Below the pieces are notes generated by a model that saw only the letters and a program-made list of their open reading frames with translations, searched no databases and was not told the origin of the DNA. From Pantoea phytobeneficialis (GTDB lineage Bacteria > Pseudomonadota > Gammaproteobacteria > Enterobacterales > Enterobacteriaceae): 64,000 nt of DNA. The stretch lies in NCBI RefSeq assembly GCF_009728735.1, contig NZ_CP024638.1:1-64000 (forward strand), given 5' to 3'. Position 1 is the first letter of the stretch, and every line of letters starts with the position of its first letter. This document shows, in pieces, positions 34,530 to 43,338 of this stretch. Made by a program: the position numbers and the translations under genes.

Positions 34530-34632
34530 AAACTTCATCCCAAAATGCATTCGGTAACGTAGTGAAAAGAGTGTTGCTGTGTTGATCGTGCTTCGCTTGT
34601 TTTGTAATACATGATATATCCTATAGCGGGAC

Positions 34633-34648
34633 GTTTTGGCAACAAAAC
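34633..34648. promoter_or_regulatory. candidate operator between the peptide operon and its GntR gene
   Basis: GTTTTG, four bases, CAAAAC: an inverted repeat in the 165-base divergent promoter region, with TTTTGT also at 34600. Candidate binding site of the adjacent GntR-family regulator; no direct proof. Confidence 0.35.
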
Positions 34649-34694
34649 ATTTAAACTTCTTACCATTTGCACAATCCGGGAAAGGAAAAAACGC

Positions 34695-35351
34695 ATGATT
34701 GAGATGGAAAAAGCACAGCGACTCAGCCTGACTGCCCAGGTAGAAGCCACGCTGCGTAGCGCCCTGATTGTCGGTAAGCTCAAGCCCGGCGCGCGCCTGG
34801 TCACGCGTGATCTTGCGGCCCAGCTAGGTACCAGCATCACCCCGGTGCGTGAGGCGTTACTGCGCTTAGTTTCCGCTGGCGCACTCAACGCCACCCCGGC
34901 GGCAGCGTTTTTGGTGCCAGAAATGACTCTGACGCGCTTTCAGGAGATCACTCTGATACGTAAGCAGCTGGAAGGGTTGGCGGTGCGGATGGCAACACCG
35001 AATATCGCGAAAAAACAGCTCTCTGAGCTAAAAAAATTGTGCGATCGCTTTATGCAGGCCAAGTTGAGTGGGGAGGTGGAAACCGCGCTGGAAGCCAATC
35101 GTGCGTTTCGTTTCACCCTGTACGGCTATGCGAAAATGCCGACGTTGCTGCTATTGATTGAACAACTGTGGGTGCAGATTGGACCCTGTCTGAATTATCT
35201 CTATCCGCAGTCAAGTGAAATGGCCAAAGGGCATAATTATGATCACCTGCTGGAGGCGTTGCAGACCAAAGATGTGGTGCTGGCGGAGCAAGTGGTGATG
35301 AAGGCGATTGATGACGGCGCGGCGATTTTGCTGAGGACGTATTTTGTTTGA
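34695..35351 (+). CDS. GntR-family (FCD-type) transcriptional regulator
   Basis: A 218-residue regulator: N-terminal winged HTH (about 15-75) with LKPGARLVTRDLAAQLGTS and TPVREALLRL, then a helical FCD-like ligand domain. The start with AAAGGA nine bases upstream is chosen over an upstream ATG at 34611 that would add 28 non-family residues. Divergent from the peptide/sulfur operon, which it probably controls. Confidence 0.9.
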   Translation: MIEMEKAQRLSLTAQVEATLRSALIVGKLKPGARLVTRDLAAQLGTSITPVREALLRLVSAGALNATPAAAFLVPEMTLTRFQEITLIRKQLEGLAVRMATPNIAKKQLSELKKLCDRFMQAKLSGEVETALEANRAFRFTLYGYAKMPTLLLLIEQLWVQIGPCLNYLYPQSSEMAKGHNYDHLLEALQTKDVVLAEQVVMKAIDDGAAILLRTYFV

Positions 35352-35362
35352 TGATTTTCTGG

Positions 35363-35385
35363 GGCGCGATAAATCGCGCCGCTAC
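35363..35385. repeat. palindromic intergenic repeat, unit 4
   Basis: A consensus unit (GGCGCGATAAATCGCGCC followed by GCTAC) between the convergent GntR and yoeB genes; it may double as a terminator as it ends in six A residues on this strand. Confidence 0.75.
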
Positions 35386-35392
35386 AAAAAAG

Positions 35393-35656
35393 TTAAAGCT
35401 CGTAATGGAACCGACACGCAACTATCGTGATTACGCCATCACTGACGCTGTAAACCAGACGATGCTCCCGGTTTATACGACGTGAATAAAGGGCAGGGTT
35501 TTTGTAATGCCTTAACCGTTCAGGTTTACCAATACCCTGCAACGGATTCTCATGAGCGGCTTTGATCAACTCTCTGACGCGTTCAAACAACTTTGGATCA
35601 TTCTCTTTCCAGTAGTTGTAATCTTCGGCACCACGTTTGGTGAATAACGTTTTCAA
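35393..35656 (-). CDS. yoeB: YoeB-type mRNA interferase toxin
   Basis: An 87-residue type II toxin of the YoeB/Txe family. It cuts mRNA in the ribosomal A site when not bound by YefM. Family marks are WKENDPKLFERVRELI, GIGKPERLRHYKNPALYSRR, INREHRLVYSV and the terminal ACRFHYEL, which holds the catalytic His and Tyr near the C-terminus. It overlaps yefM by 4 bases, the normal antitoxin-first order. Confidence 0.95.
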   Translation of the reverse strand: MKTLFTKRGAEDYNYWKENDPKLFERVRELIKAAHENPLQGIGKPERLRHYKNPALYSRRINREHRLVYSVSDGVITIVACRFHYEL

Positions 35657-35898
35657 ACGTCGATTTCAACCAGATCGCCCTTGTCCAACTCGTCAAGCGA
35701 GGCATTCAGATGTGCGGCATTAGCAGGATTGCTGAACAGATACAGCGTTTCTATCATGGCGTCATATTCCTCTGCATCAATCATCACCACATCTGGTGCA
35801 TCGCGACGTAAAATGCGCACGGGTTCGGCATTATCAGACACGCGCTGCATTGTATCCGCGAAATGGTTGCGTGCTTCCGTAAACGTTAGTGTATGCAT
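35653..35898 (-). CDS. yefM: YefM-type antitoxin
   Basis: An 81-residue Phd/YefM antitoxin. The N-terminal DNA-binding part (TFTEARNHFADTMQRV, RRDAPDVVMIDAEEYDAM) represses its own operon and the acidic C-terminus binds YoeB. Directly upstream lies an inverted repeat with the TGTAC half-site used by YefM. Confidence 0.94.
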   Translation of the reverse strand: MHTLTFTEARNHFADTMQRVSDNAEPVRILRRDAPDVVMIDAEEYDAMIETLYLFSNPANAAHLNASLDELDKGDLVEIDV

Positions 35899-35942
35899 GA
35901 TGGTCGCTCTTTAATGAATGTGGCCTGGTATGATTATAAACA

Positions 35943-35960
35943 TGTACGTATATAAGTACA
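35943..35960. promoter_or_regulatory. YefM-YoeB operator/promoter
   Basis: TGTAC, eight bases, GTACA, with a TATA-rich centre that can serve as the -10 region. YefM of E. coli is known to bind TGTACA-type repeats in its promoter. Confidence 0.6.
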
Positions 35961-35967
35961 AGAAAAC

Positions 35968-37266
35968 TTAACTCCCCCAGCGGCTACGCAGATAATTCAC
36001 CGCCTGCTGCGTTTGCGGCTGATTAAGGTAGTTTTCTCTGAACAGAATCGTGCCGCTGATTTGCGGCAGTGATTCATTTAAATCCAGCTGTTTTTTCAAC
36101 TCCGGCACACCGCCGTTGACCGTCCAGTCCGGTTCACTCTTTGAGGGTTCACCCACTTTATACAATGCCACGCCGATATAGAGGCGGGTATGCGTCGGTT
36201 TCACCACATTCGCCCACCAGTTTGCCAGCACATCATAGCGCGCCGCCTGACGTGAGAACGGCCAGTAAATTTGCGGGGCAATATAATCCAGCAAGCCCAT
36301 TTGTACCCACTGACGGGTGTCGGCAAAAGCCTCATCATAAGCTGCCGCACCTCGGGTATCGGAACCGGAGGGATCATGCGACAGGTTGCGCCATACGCCA
36401 GCCGGGCTGACGCCAAACTCGACACTGGGCTTCAGTTGTTTGATGGTGTGAGACACCTGCTCGATCAACAATTGCGTATTGTGACGTCGCCAGTCGGCTT
36501 TGGACGCAAATCCCTGACCATATTGGCGGAACGTCTGGCTATCATTCAGGGCAGATCCCGGAGATTCGGCGTAAAAATAATCATCAAACTGCACCCCATC
36601 GACCGGATAATGGCTAACCACTTCCGCCACAATGCTGGTGATCCAGTCGCGTGCCGCGGGTATGCCAGGGTCAAGCACAAAGCGATCGCCGGCGGTACGG
36701 ATCCAGTCACGATGCAACACAAACACACTGGCAGGATGAAGCGACAGGGTGGCGTTCAGTTCAGCCACGGTGGATGGCTTGGTGTTGACCGAAACGCGAT
36801 AGGGGTTAAACCAGGCGTGCACTTTCATGCCACGCTTATGCGCTTCGTCCAGAATAAATTGCAGCGGATCATAGCCGGGGTCGGCACCGATCTTACCGGT
36901 CAGCATATCGGACCAGGGCAAAATTTTAGAAGGCCACAGCGCAGTACCATCCGGTTTTACCTGGAAAAATACGGTGTTGATACCGAGGCTCTTTAACTTA
37001 TCCAGTTTATCGGTGAGCGCTTTTTGCTGCTGGCTGATGCGGCTGGCGGCACTGCTGGCATTCACCGACGCGACCGGCGGCCAGTCAAGGCGTGAAACGG
37101 TTGCCAACCAGACGCCGCGCATCGGTTGCTGATCGGTTAACGGTTTCGTCGGTAAAGATGGCTGCGCAACGGTCGGTAGCGGGGTAACCAGTGATTTTGG
37201 CGGTTGCGACGCGCAGCCGGCAATTATCAAAGCGACCGCGACAAGCCAGCCACTCCTTTTCAGCAA
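35968..37266 (-). CDS. digH: outer-membrane lipoprotein glycoside hydrolase DigH (YddW)
   Basis: A 432-residue lipoprotein: signal with lipobox IIAGC (Cys18), a proline-rich spacer, then the GHL10-type TIM barrel: RGVWLATVSRLDWPP, NTVFFQVKPDGTALWPS, MKVHAWFNPYRVS, DGVQFDDYFY (catalytic acidic residues) and IAPQIYWPF. E. coli DigH (439 residues) cuts denuded glycan strands left by amidases at septal peptidoglycan. The length and motifs agree throughout. It stands alone, upstream of the divergent unknown gene. Confidence 0.92.
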   Translation of the reverse strand: MLKRSGWLVAVALIIAGCASQPPKSLVTPLPTVAQPSLPTKPLTDQQPMRGVWLATVSRLDWPPVASVNASSAASRISQQQKALTDKLDKLKSLGINTVFFQVKPDGTALWPSKILPWSDMLTGKIGADPGYDPLQFILDEAHKRGMKVHAWFNPYRVSVNTKPSTVAELNATLSLHPASVFVLHRDWIRTAGDRFVLDPGIPAARDWITSIVAEVVSHYPVDGVQFDDYFYAESPGSALNDSQTFRQYGQGFASKADWRRHNTQLLIEQVSHTIKQLKPSVEFGVSPAGVWRNLSHDPSGSDTRGAAAYDEAFADTRQWVQMGLLDYIAPQIYWPFSRQAARYDVLANWWANVVKPTHTRLYIGVALYKVGEPSKSEPDWTVNGGVPELKKQLDLNESLPQISGTILFRENYLNQPQTQQAVNYLRSRWGS

Positions 37267-37393
37267 GAGGGTGATGATAAGCTCCGGTTGTTCTGGTGAT
37301 CATATAAAAAAAGACATTTTCTGAGTTAGGCGGTCAAAGTCAAGCCAGGCGCTATGCTTTTCGTACATGGACAAATTTCGCACAGGAGTTTTT

Positions 37394-38761
37394 ATGCACA
37401 GCATTAACGCACTGAATTTACCTCCTTTCATCCCCTCTGGCGCACCGCAAGCCTGTGAGGTGGCGTGTTGCGTCACCAGAGTCTCTCAGGTTCCTGATAC
37501 ACCTTCATCGTTAGTCCCCGTTGTTCCAACAGAGCGGCCAGAAATGTGGCCAGTTTTCATCATGCATAAGGCGAAAAGCCTTCTTCTGGATAAGAGTTTA
37601 AAAGATAAATCATTTGAGGAGCAGTTGTTGGAACTCGGTGAACATAGGCTGGAAACTGAGAAAACCCTTTTCAAAGACGTTCCTGATAAGGTTAAACAGG
37701 GAATGTTAATGCAACTCCATAAACTAATCGAAATCATTTGGCAAAAGATAGACCCTGACAAAAATGCCAAGGCTAAATTTACGCAGCTGGTGCTGATGCT
37801 TAATACCCTGGGCATCCGGCTGACATCGGCGGACATGAATCAAGCAATTAGCACGCTTATGAAAGGGGAACTATTTTTGTCAAATGCCCGACAGTTCCAG
37901 ATAATGGCTTGTCTCTACGCAAAGGTACCTCCTCAGATAATCAAATTACTCTCGAATAACGAACCTGAAGCAAAGGAACTTAAACTTACTGGCATAGGAA
38001 ATCATCTGCGACTGCTATTACCCTTACAGAAAGATCCGGGCTATTTCCATGCCAAATGGAACGAGTGGGTAAGGGCCGTGAAAGATATTTGGGGGTTAAC
38101 GATATCTGATGAGACGGCACATTTATTTTGTCTGGTCTTTGAGACAAAAATACATCAGGAGCAAGCTGGCTGGTTTGCCGGTTTAGCAGATGCGCATGAT
38201 TTTTTTTATGCATTAAAGAATGATGCTCATCGCCCCGGAATGCACTGGACCCAGGCATGGGTGTTATTTTATCAACATACCGGAATATGTGTATCTCAAA
38301 ATAGAGTAAGAAGGGCCATGGAGGGAAATCATTGTAGGATGGACGCGTTTGTCAGCAAAGTATGGAGCAAGTGTAGGGATATGAATGTAGTGAATCAGGT
38401 CGATATGGGACATTTATACCAGATAAAATTTCTTTCTAAGATAACAGAGATAACTCAGGAAGAGCTGCAACGTACTTTGACATTACTCTGTTTCTCCTTT
38501 AATCAATGCGAGCTTGATCTCTTCTTTGCGGCGTGTAGAGAGAAGGTGAATATACCTGTCAGTGCAAAACGTAAGAGGTTAACTTATGGTGGAGATTCCA
38601 CTCGCGCTTTCTGCTCTTTGATCGAACATATACAAATCCACCAATGGGTTCCGGCTCGGGCACTGGCCATATTATGGATTGATAGTGTGTTTCCCTCCAG
38701 TGCAGATGATTTTGCCCACTATCTTGCGCAGGCTAAGACATGGGCGGATAAAAAAACGTAA
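37394..38761 (+). CDS. unknown 455-residue helical protein
   Basis: I do not recognise this protein. It starts at the ATG with AGGAG five bases before it (an ATG 27 bases upstream lacks a site). Residues 1-55 are Pro/Ser-rich and disordered with several Cys; the rest is helical, cytoplasmic-type, with recurring segments such as FTQLVLMLNTLGIRLTSADM, WNEWVRAVKDIWGLTISDE and MHWTQAWVLFYQHTGICVSQ that look like degenerate helical repeats. Layout, leader (GGAGTTTTTATG versus GGGGGTTTTTATG) and a short W...GI...VR pattern link it to the unknown gene at 5861. Composition is AT-rich. Effector-like, but no secretion signal is proven. Confidence 0.6.
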   Translation: MHSINALNLPPFIPSGAPQACEVACCVTRVSQVPDTPSSLVPVVPTERPEMWPVFIMHKAKSLLLDKSLKDKSFEEQLLELGEHRLETEKTLFKDVPDKVKQGMLMQLHKLIEIIWQKIDPDKNAKAKFTQLVLMLNTLGIRLTSADMNQAISTLMKGELFLSNARQFQIMACLYAKVPPQIIKLLSNNEPEAKELKLTGIGNHLRLLLPLQKDPGYFHAKWNEWVRAVKDIWGLTISDETAHLFCLVFETKIHQEQAGWFAGLADAHDFFYALKNDAHRPGMHWTQAWVLFYQHTGICVSQNRVRRAMEGNHCRMDAFVSKVWSKCRDMNVVNQVDMGHLYQIKFLSKITEITQEELQRTLTLLCFSFNQCELDLFFAACREKVNIPVSAKRKRLTYGGDSTRAFCSLIEHIQIHQWVPARALAILWIDSVFPSSADDFAHYLAQAKTWADKKT

Positions 38762-38898
38762 TGCGCAACTGAGCTAAATACACGCTGGAGCAACGGTTGA
38801 TAGTTTTACATTTGGCAACCAATTAAAATGCTTCTACATGAAGCATCAACACCACGATGAAATGTGGCCCATCAACGACAAGATTAAGGACAAAGGCG

Positions 38899-39207
38899 AT
38901 GAGCGATAAAAAAATGATTTCAATCGATCAGTTCAATCCTGAGGAGCGGCTGGCGGTAGAGGAGGCGTTCAGGGGGCTGGTAGAGAAATACCACCAACGT
39001 ACAGGGAAAGAACCGGATGCAAAGAAAGAGAAGGAATTGACCGCCGAAGCCCGGCAGCAGGTTATGACACTGAAACAAGCAAAAGAGAAAGCGCTGGCGG
39101 AGAAAGCGAAAAAGAAACCGTTGAAGAAGAAAAAACCAGAGTCGCAGGCGGCCAGTGAAGTTAGTGATTTCAACTGGTCGGCCTCGATGATGAAAGGGCG
39201 ACGTTAA
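38899..39207 (+). CDS. small highly charged protein, unknown function
   Basis: A 102-residue protein very rich in Lys, Glu and Ala. It has a coiled-coil-like centre (EARQQVMTLKQAKEKALAEK) and a lysine run AKKKPLKKKKPE, ending FNWSASMMKGRR. The start with AAGGA eight bases upstream is preferred. It resembles nucleic-acid-associated or ribosome-associated tails, but I recognise no family. Its stop overlaps the stop of the convergent DUF1345 gene. Confidence 0.65.
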   Translation: MSDKKMISIDQFNPEERLAVEEAFRGLVEKYHQRTGKEPDAKKEKELTAEARQQVMTLKQAKEKALAEKAKKKPLKKKKPESQAASEVSDFNWSASMMKGRR

Positions 39208-39863
39208 CTCAACAATCCCGCGCCAACATTTACTGACAATCCAAGAATCGCCAGATTGAAGACAAACGAAATCACCGACTGAAGCAGCGCAATCTGGCGA
39301 ATGTCGGTGGTGCCGGTAGCCACATCGGCGGTTTGTGCTGCCACGGCGATGGTGAACGAGAAATAGAGAAAATCCCAGTATCCCGGATTGTCCGGCTTCT
39401 CAGGAAAGATCATCGGAGTGACCTTATGACTTCGGTGCAAATAGTGATGATGGGCGTAATGCAGGGCGAACGATGTTGGCAACAACGCCCATGAAACCAC
39501 CAGGGTGCTGGCCGTCAGCAACAGATGTAACACGCGCGGCGTGCCGGTAAGGTGTTTTAACGAGGGCAGCTCGATAAGGATAGCCATCAGACTGACCAGA
39601 CAACCCAGCGTCACCAGGCTTAGCACCAATGTCGCACTCTCATCCTGTTGTTTGGCGATCTGCGGAATATCTTTCACGTTGGTACGTAGCATGCGAAGCC
39701 AGACGAGGATCAAATACAGCCACGCCAGTACATTCCAGCCAATCAACAACCGTTGCAGATAACCCAGTTGGGTGGGAAGCAAAAAAAAGCACAGAATTCC
39801 GGCGACAATAGAAACCAGAAAACGCAATCGGGTGCGTAGGTGAGTTCGGAAAGAAAAATCCAT
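39204..39863 (-). CDS. DUF1345 inner-membrane protein
   Basis: A 219-residue membrane protein with six hydrophobic segments and the family patterns ALHYAHHHYL and GYWDFLYFSFTIAVAAQTADV. DUF1345 proteins have no assigned function; the second pattern resembles the pore region of two-span channels, as noted for the family. Alone between convergent and co-directional genes. Confidence 0.85.
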   Translation of the reverse strand: MDFSFRTHLRTRLRFLVSIVAGILCFFLLPTQLGYLQRLLIGWNVLAWLYLILVWLRMLRTNVKDIPQIAKQQDESATLVLSLVTLGCLVSLMAILIELPSLKHLTGTPRVLHLLLTASTLVVSWALLPTSFALHYAHHHYLHRSHKVTPMIFPEKPDNPGYWDFLYFSFTIAVAAQTADVATGTTDIRQIALLQSVISFVFNLAILGLSVNVGAGLLS

Positions 39864-39943
39864 TGTTATTATTGCCCGACAAAATAAGCGTATAGATTAA
39901 CTATAGGCGTGGAGGGCAGCGTAGTGTCCCTCCACGCCGACAA

Positions 39944-41230
39944 TCATACATCCAGCCGATGAATTACATTTACAAACTCGTGCACACCGCGATTAATCTC
40001 TCGCAGGCTGCGTGATAAATCGCTGATTTTATCCTGTTCCGACACCACAAAATGTTTAACCTCATCCAGCTGGTGATACATCTGCTGGATCAGCCGTGCA
40101 TTTTCCTCCACGACCTCGGTGATTTTATGTGTGGCGGTAGCGGTAGAAGCCGCCAGTCGCCGCACCTCGCCTGCGACAACGCTAAATCCACGTCCGGCCT
40201 CTCCAGCTCTGGCTGATTCGATGGCGGCGTTCAGCGCGAGGATATTGGTTTGTGAGGCAATCAGGTTAATGGAGGCGACCACTTCGCTGATACTTTTCGC
40301 TGACGCGCTCAATTGCGCGCCGATCTCAGTAGCGGCGTTGACCTGCACCGACACCAGTCCGGAATTACGGACAGTCTCTTCAAGTACCTCGTTGGCGTTA
40401 TGGGTGATTTGTGATGTCTGTTCTGAAGTGGTTACTGCGATGTCTGCCACCCGTTTTGCTGCCTCGACGCGGGCGGTGATATCCGAGGCGATCTTGATCA
40501 CCTTGTAGACTTTGCCGTCAGCGTCGAATACCGGATTGTAGCTGGCTTCAAGCCAGATGCGTTCACCGCTGGCGGTTTTACGTTCAAAGCGACCGACAAA
40601 GTGCTGACCCTTGGCGATTTTCTGCCAGAAGTCCGGATTTTCACGGTAAAAATTGTCATAGCAGAACAAGCGGTGATGTTTGCCGATAATCTCCGGCAGG
40701 GTATAACCCATATGCGTAAGGAAATTGTCGTTAGCAGTGAGAATATGGCCGTCGGGAGTGAATTCAATCACGGCCATAGAGCGATCCAGCGCTGTGATTA
40801 CCGCTTCTTTTTGCTCCAGTTCCTGATGCCGCGCGGTGATATCGCTTGCCACTTTAATCACCTTGTACACCTTGCCTTTATCATCGCTGACCGGAAAGTA
40901 AGTGGCGCTGAGATAAAATCGCTGATGCTGATGGTTAAAGCGTTCGAAAATACCGGTTACTGACTCGCCTGAGGCGAGCTTCTGCCAGAAGTGGCGATAG
41001 TCCGCAGAGTGGATGTAAGCAGGGCTACAGAAAATCCGGTGATGTTTGCCCTGGATTTCTCCCAGGTTGTAGCCGGTAACATCGAGAAACTGCTGGTTGG
41101 CGCTGAGTATTTCGCCATCGGGCAAAAACTCAATCCATGCCACATGTTGTTTGATCGCCTCAATATCCTTCGCAATGCCGCCATCTCTGGAAAAATTCAG
41201 AAAAGAGCCCGACTTTTTAACACCAAACAT
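39944..41230 (-). CDS. soluble PAS-PAS methyl-accepting chemotaxis protein (BdlA-like)
   Basis: A 428-residue cytoplasmic transducer with two PAS domains (about 22-135 and 145-258), each ending in the motif [15 protein letters not shown] / [15 protein letters not shown], followed by an MCP signalling domain whose hairpin tip reads [20 protein letters not shown]. No membrane span. The architecture and length match BdlA of Pseudomonas aeruginosa (417 residues), which links redox or nutrient sensing to biofilm dispersal. The near-identical PAS copies suggest internal duplication. Aer-like redox sensing with haem or FAD is possible. No chemotaxis genes are adjacent. Confidence 0.9.
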   Translation of the reverse strand: MFGVKKSGSFLNFSRDGGIAKDIEAIKQHVAWIEFLPDGEILSANQQFLDVTGYNLGEIQGKHHRIFCSPAYIHSADYRHFWQKLASGESVTGIFERFNHQHQRFYLSATYFPVSDDKGKVYKVIKVASDITARHQELEQKEAVITALDRSMAVIEFTPDGHILTANDNFLTHMGYTLPEIIGKHHRLFCYDNFYRENPDFWQKIAKGQHFVGRFERKTASGERIWLEASYNPVFDADGKVYKVIKIASDITARVEAAKRVADIAVTTSEQTSQITHNANEVLEETVRNSGLVSVQVNAATEIGAQLSASAKSISEVVASINLIASQTNILALNAAIESARAGEAGRGFSVVAGEVRRLAASTATATHKITEVVEENARLIQQMYHQLDEVKHFVVSEQDKISDLSRSLREINRGVHEFVNVIHRLDV

Positions 41231-41465
41231 AAGACACCCCAGGAGGTTATCGTTATCCCGATTAATAAAGCGCCTGCCGCGTATGACGGTTGCGCATGAT
41301 TTTCCCTGCCGGACACTTGATCATCCGCCTGATATGGCGAAAGAGGGGGTCTCTGCTGCGCAAGGCGCAGGCCGGGATGTGTTGATCGTCATTTGTCTGG
41401 TGTTGTGAGCGTAAACTGAAAGCATCGTTGCACATTTCAGTATCGGCAGAAAACACAGAAACTTC

Positions 41466-41678
41466 ATGAAAATTATCGCTCACATCAATAAAAATCGGGA
41501 GATGGATTTTATTAAAGCTTCTGGAGAGAAAAGCCTGGAAGATGCCGTTAGTAAATTTCATACGGGCGTCGATTTCAAGAAAGCTGTCACAATTAATAAT
41601 GCTCATACAATATCAATATTAGCAATGGAGTTGCATTACGCTTTTTTAACTTTGTCGGATAATGCTGCTGGTGCATGA
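41466..41678 (+). CDS. possible small protein
   Basis: A 70-codon frame (MKIIAHINKNREMDF..., ending LTLSDNAAGA). Upstream purine-rich AGAAAC is a weak ribosome site. Composition is protein-like and it fills a gap between the divergent sensor gene and a repeat pair, but there is no recognised family, so it may not be expressed. Confidence 0.35.
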   Translation: MKIIAHINKNREMDFIKASGEKSLEDAVSKFHTGVDFKKAVTINNAHTISILAMELHYAFLTLSDNAAGA

Positions 41679-41787
41679 AGTGACGGGACTTGCAAAAAAT
41701 AGTGTCGTTACGTGAATTCTGAGAGAAATGCAGGGGGATTGGGCAGGAGATTTTGCGTAGCGCTGCCAGGTGTGTTCCGGTTATTCC

Positions 41788-41859
41788 GTAGCGGCGCGAT
41801 TTATCGCGCATCATCCAGCGGTGGTGACGTAAAACCTGCGCGATAAATCGCGCCGCGAC
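41788..41859. repeat. palindromic intergenic repeat pair, units 5 and 6
   Basis: Two units in opposite orientation (41788-41809 and 41838-41859) separated by 28 bases, the arrangement of a bacterial interspersed mosaic element. Each unit has the core GCGCGATTTATCGCGC or its complement. Confidence 0.8.
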
Positions 41860-42165
41860 GGGATGGGTGTAGGGTTGGTGATTAACTGGATATCGTATTT
41901 AACATAATCATGATTATGCGAACTCAATCTGTAATGGCTAAATTGGGATGTCCGCCTGGGAGATGCGGATGTTTTCCTGGACTAACCTTAGATCGCCTCA
42001 GGTTCAGCTCGCGTGTAACTATGAAATTGTTACTGGTGACGCGGGTAAAATACATATGGGGTTGTGTCACCTATTATCATAATAAGTTTTTTATATGACA
42101 CGATCGTTAAATTAACCCTACTTTAACAATACACACTTATCTCGATCATAAAAATGGATGTCATA
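41860..42165. other. intergenic stretch before the effector-like gene
   Basis: About 300 bases, increasingly AT-rich towards the gene at 42166. I searched by eye for a hrp-box (GGAAC-N15/16-CCAC) and found none; no supported gene or repeat. Confidence 0.4.
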
Positions 42166-43338
42166 ATGTCTGTGGTCACATGTTCCCGTAGCTCTCATGC
42201 CTCTGTTGTTTTCTCCGCGACCAACAATAATGCTTCTAAATTGCGTTCATTGACCTTCGTGGCCAATACCGCAGACGCCCAATATTCTGGTGCCAGGATT
42301 ACACGGCAACGATCGTATTCATCTCCGGCCCAAATCAGCGGTTCATTACCGGAGTCGCAAGCTAGCGGGGGCAAGGACTTTATTGTTATTGATATACCGG
42401 ATCAGGAAACTGAGCGGCCCGCTGTTCAGTCTTCTCATCTGTTAAGCAATATCGGTAATGTTGCCGCACGTAGCCTGGCGTCGGTCGCGGTGTCTACCGG
42501 GGTGCGTGAAGTGGTCAGACGCGTGGTGCTCCCGGCGGTGGCACCTGCCACGCTCAGCGCATTGGCGGTTGGCTGCGGTACGGTATCTCTGGTAATGCAG
42601 GGCGGAGCCCTGGCCTGGGATTGCTATCAGGGAAGACAGACCACGCAGAACGTTTGCGCGCGCGTGGGAAGCATCCTGTTGGCAGGCGGCTCGATGGTTG
42701 GGTTGGTATGCAGTGGCGGTCTGTCCCTGGCCGCGGCACCGTTAATCTCTGCCGTGGTAGTGTATGTTCCGATCCGCGATTTCATTCAATATTTCCTGCC
42801 ATTACGTGACAATGTCACCTCAGAGGCGGATTTTCGGGCGATACTCAGTGCAGCGGCAGCGTATGCCGTCAACCAAACGGCCGTCAGTCTGGGGATGATA
42901 AAATTTGCCGATGTGCTGGAGCCGCAGCTTGGCCCGATAGCGGCCAATATCGCAGCCGTGACCAGCCTGAATTTTCTCGGCGAAACCGCAGAAGAATTAA
43001 TTACCCGCCACATCAAAGCCTGGTACGCTGGCGAGCCAGACTTGCGGATTGATTTGCATCCACGTTGCGCCGAGGAGGTTACCTGGCAAAGCGTATGCGA
43101 CACCTTTACCGATCCGGTCGCTGGCCGAGCTTCATTATTTACGGCAGGTTTTGCTAACTCTTTTGCCATCCCCGGCGGTGACCTGGCGGCCAGTGGCGCT
43201 GTTGGCCTGACGCTGGGGGTGGGGTTTCCGTTGTTCACCTATAGCGCCGATCATCTCCCTCCCTCCACACCTGCGCTGTCAAATCGCCGCGAGATAACCA
43301 CCATCGACATAGATTACCTGTCCGGTGAGATACTTTGA
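42166..43338 (+). CDS. effector-like protein with hydrophobic hairpins, unknown function
   Basis: A 390-residue protein (start at the second ATG, which has GGAT upstream; the first at 42154 has none). The first 60 residues are Ser/Asn/Thr-rich and poor in acidic residues (MSVVTCSRSSHASVVFSATN), as in many type III secreted effectors, and no Sec signal is present. The centre has two Gly/Ala/Val-rich hydrophobic stretches (about 115-150 and 165-205), suggesting membrane insertion, followed by ETAEELITRHIKAWY and a second weakly hydrophobic tail with FAIPGGDLAASGAVGL. The last 20 codons lie antisense to the 3' end of the SDR gene. Family unknown; the effector idea is an inference. Confidence 0.6.
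   Translation: MSVVTCSRSSHASVVFSATNNNASKLRSLTFVANTADAQYSGARITRQRSYSSPAQISGSLPESQASGGKDFIVIDIPDQETERPAVQSSHLLSNIGNVAARSLASVAVSTGVREVVRRVVLPAVAPATLSALAVGCGTVSLVMQGGALAWDCYQGRQTTQNVCARVGSILLAGGSMVGLVCSGGLSLAAAPLISAVVVYVPIRDFIQYFLPLRDNVTSEADFRAILSAAAAYAVNQTAVSLGMIKFADVLEPQLGPIAANIAAVTSLNFLGETAEELITRHIKAWYAGEPDLRIDLHPRCAEEVTWQSVCDTFTDPVAGRASLFTAGFANSFAIPGGDLAASGAVGLTLGVGFPLFTYSADHLPPSTPALSNRREITTIDIDYLSGEIL

Noticed and set aside
41910..42098. 62-codon frame before the effector-like gene
   Set aside because: No ribosome site, unnatural composition and no conserved motif.
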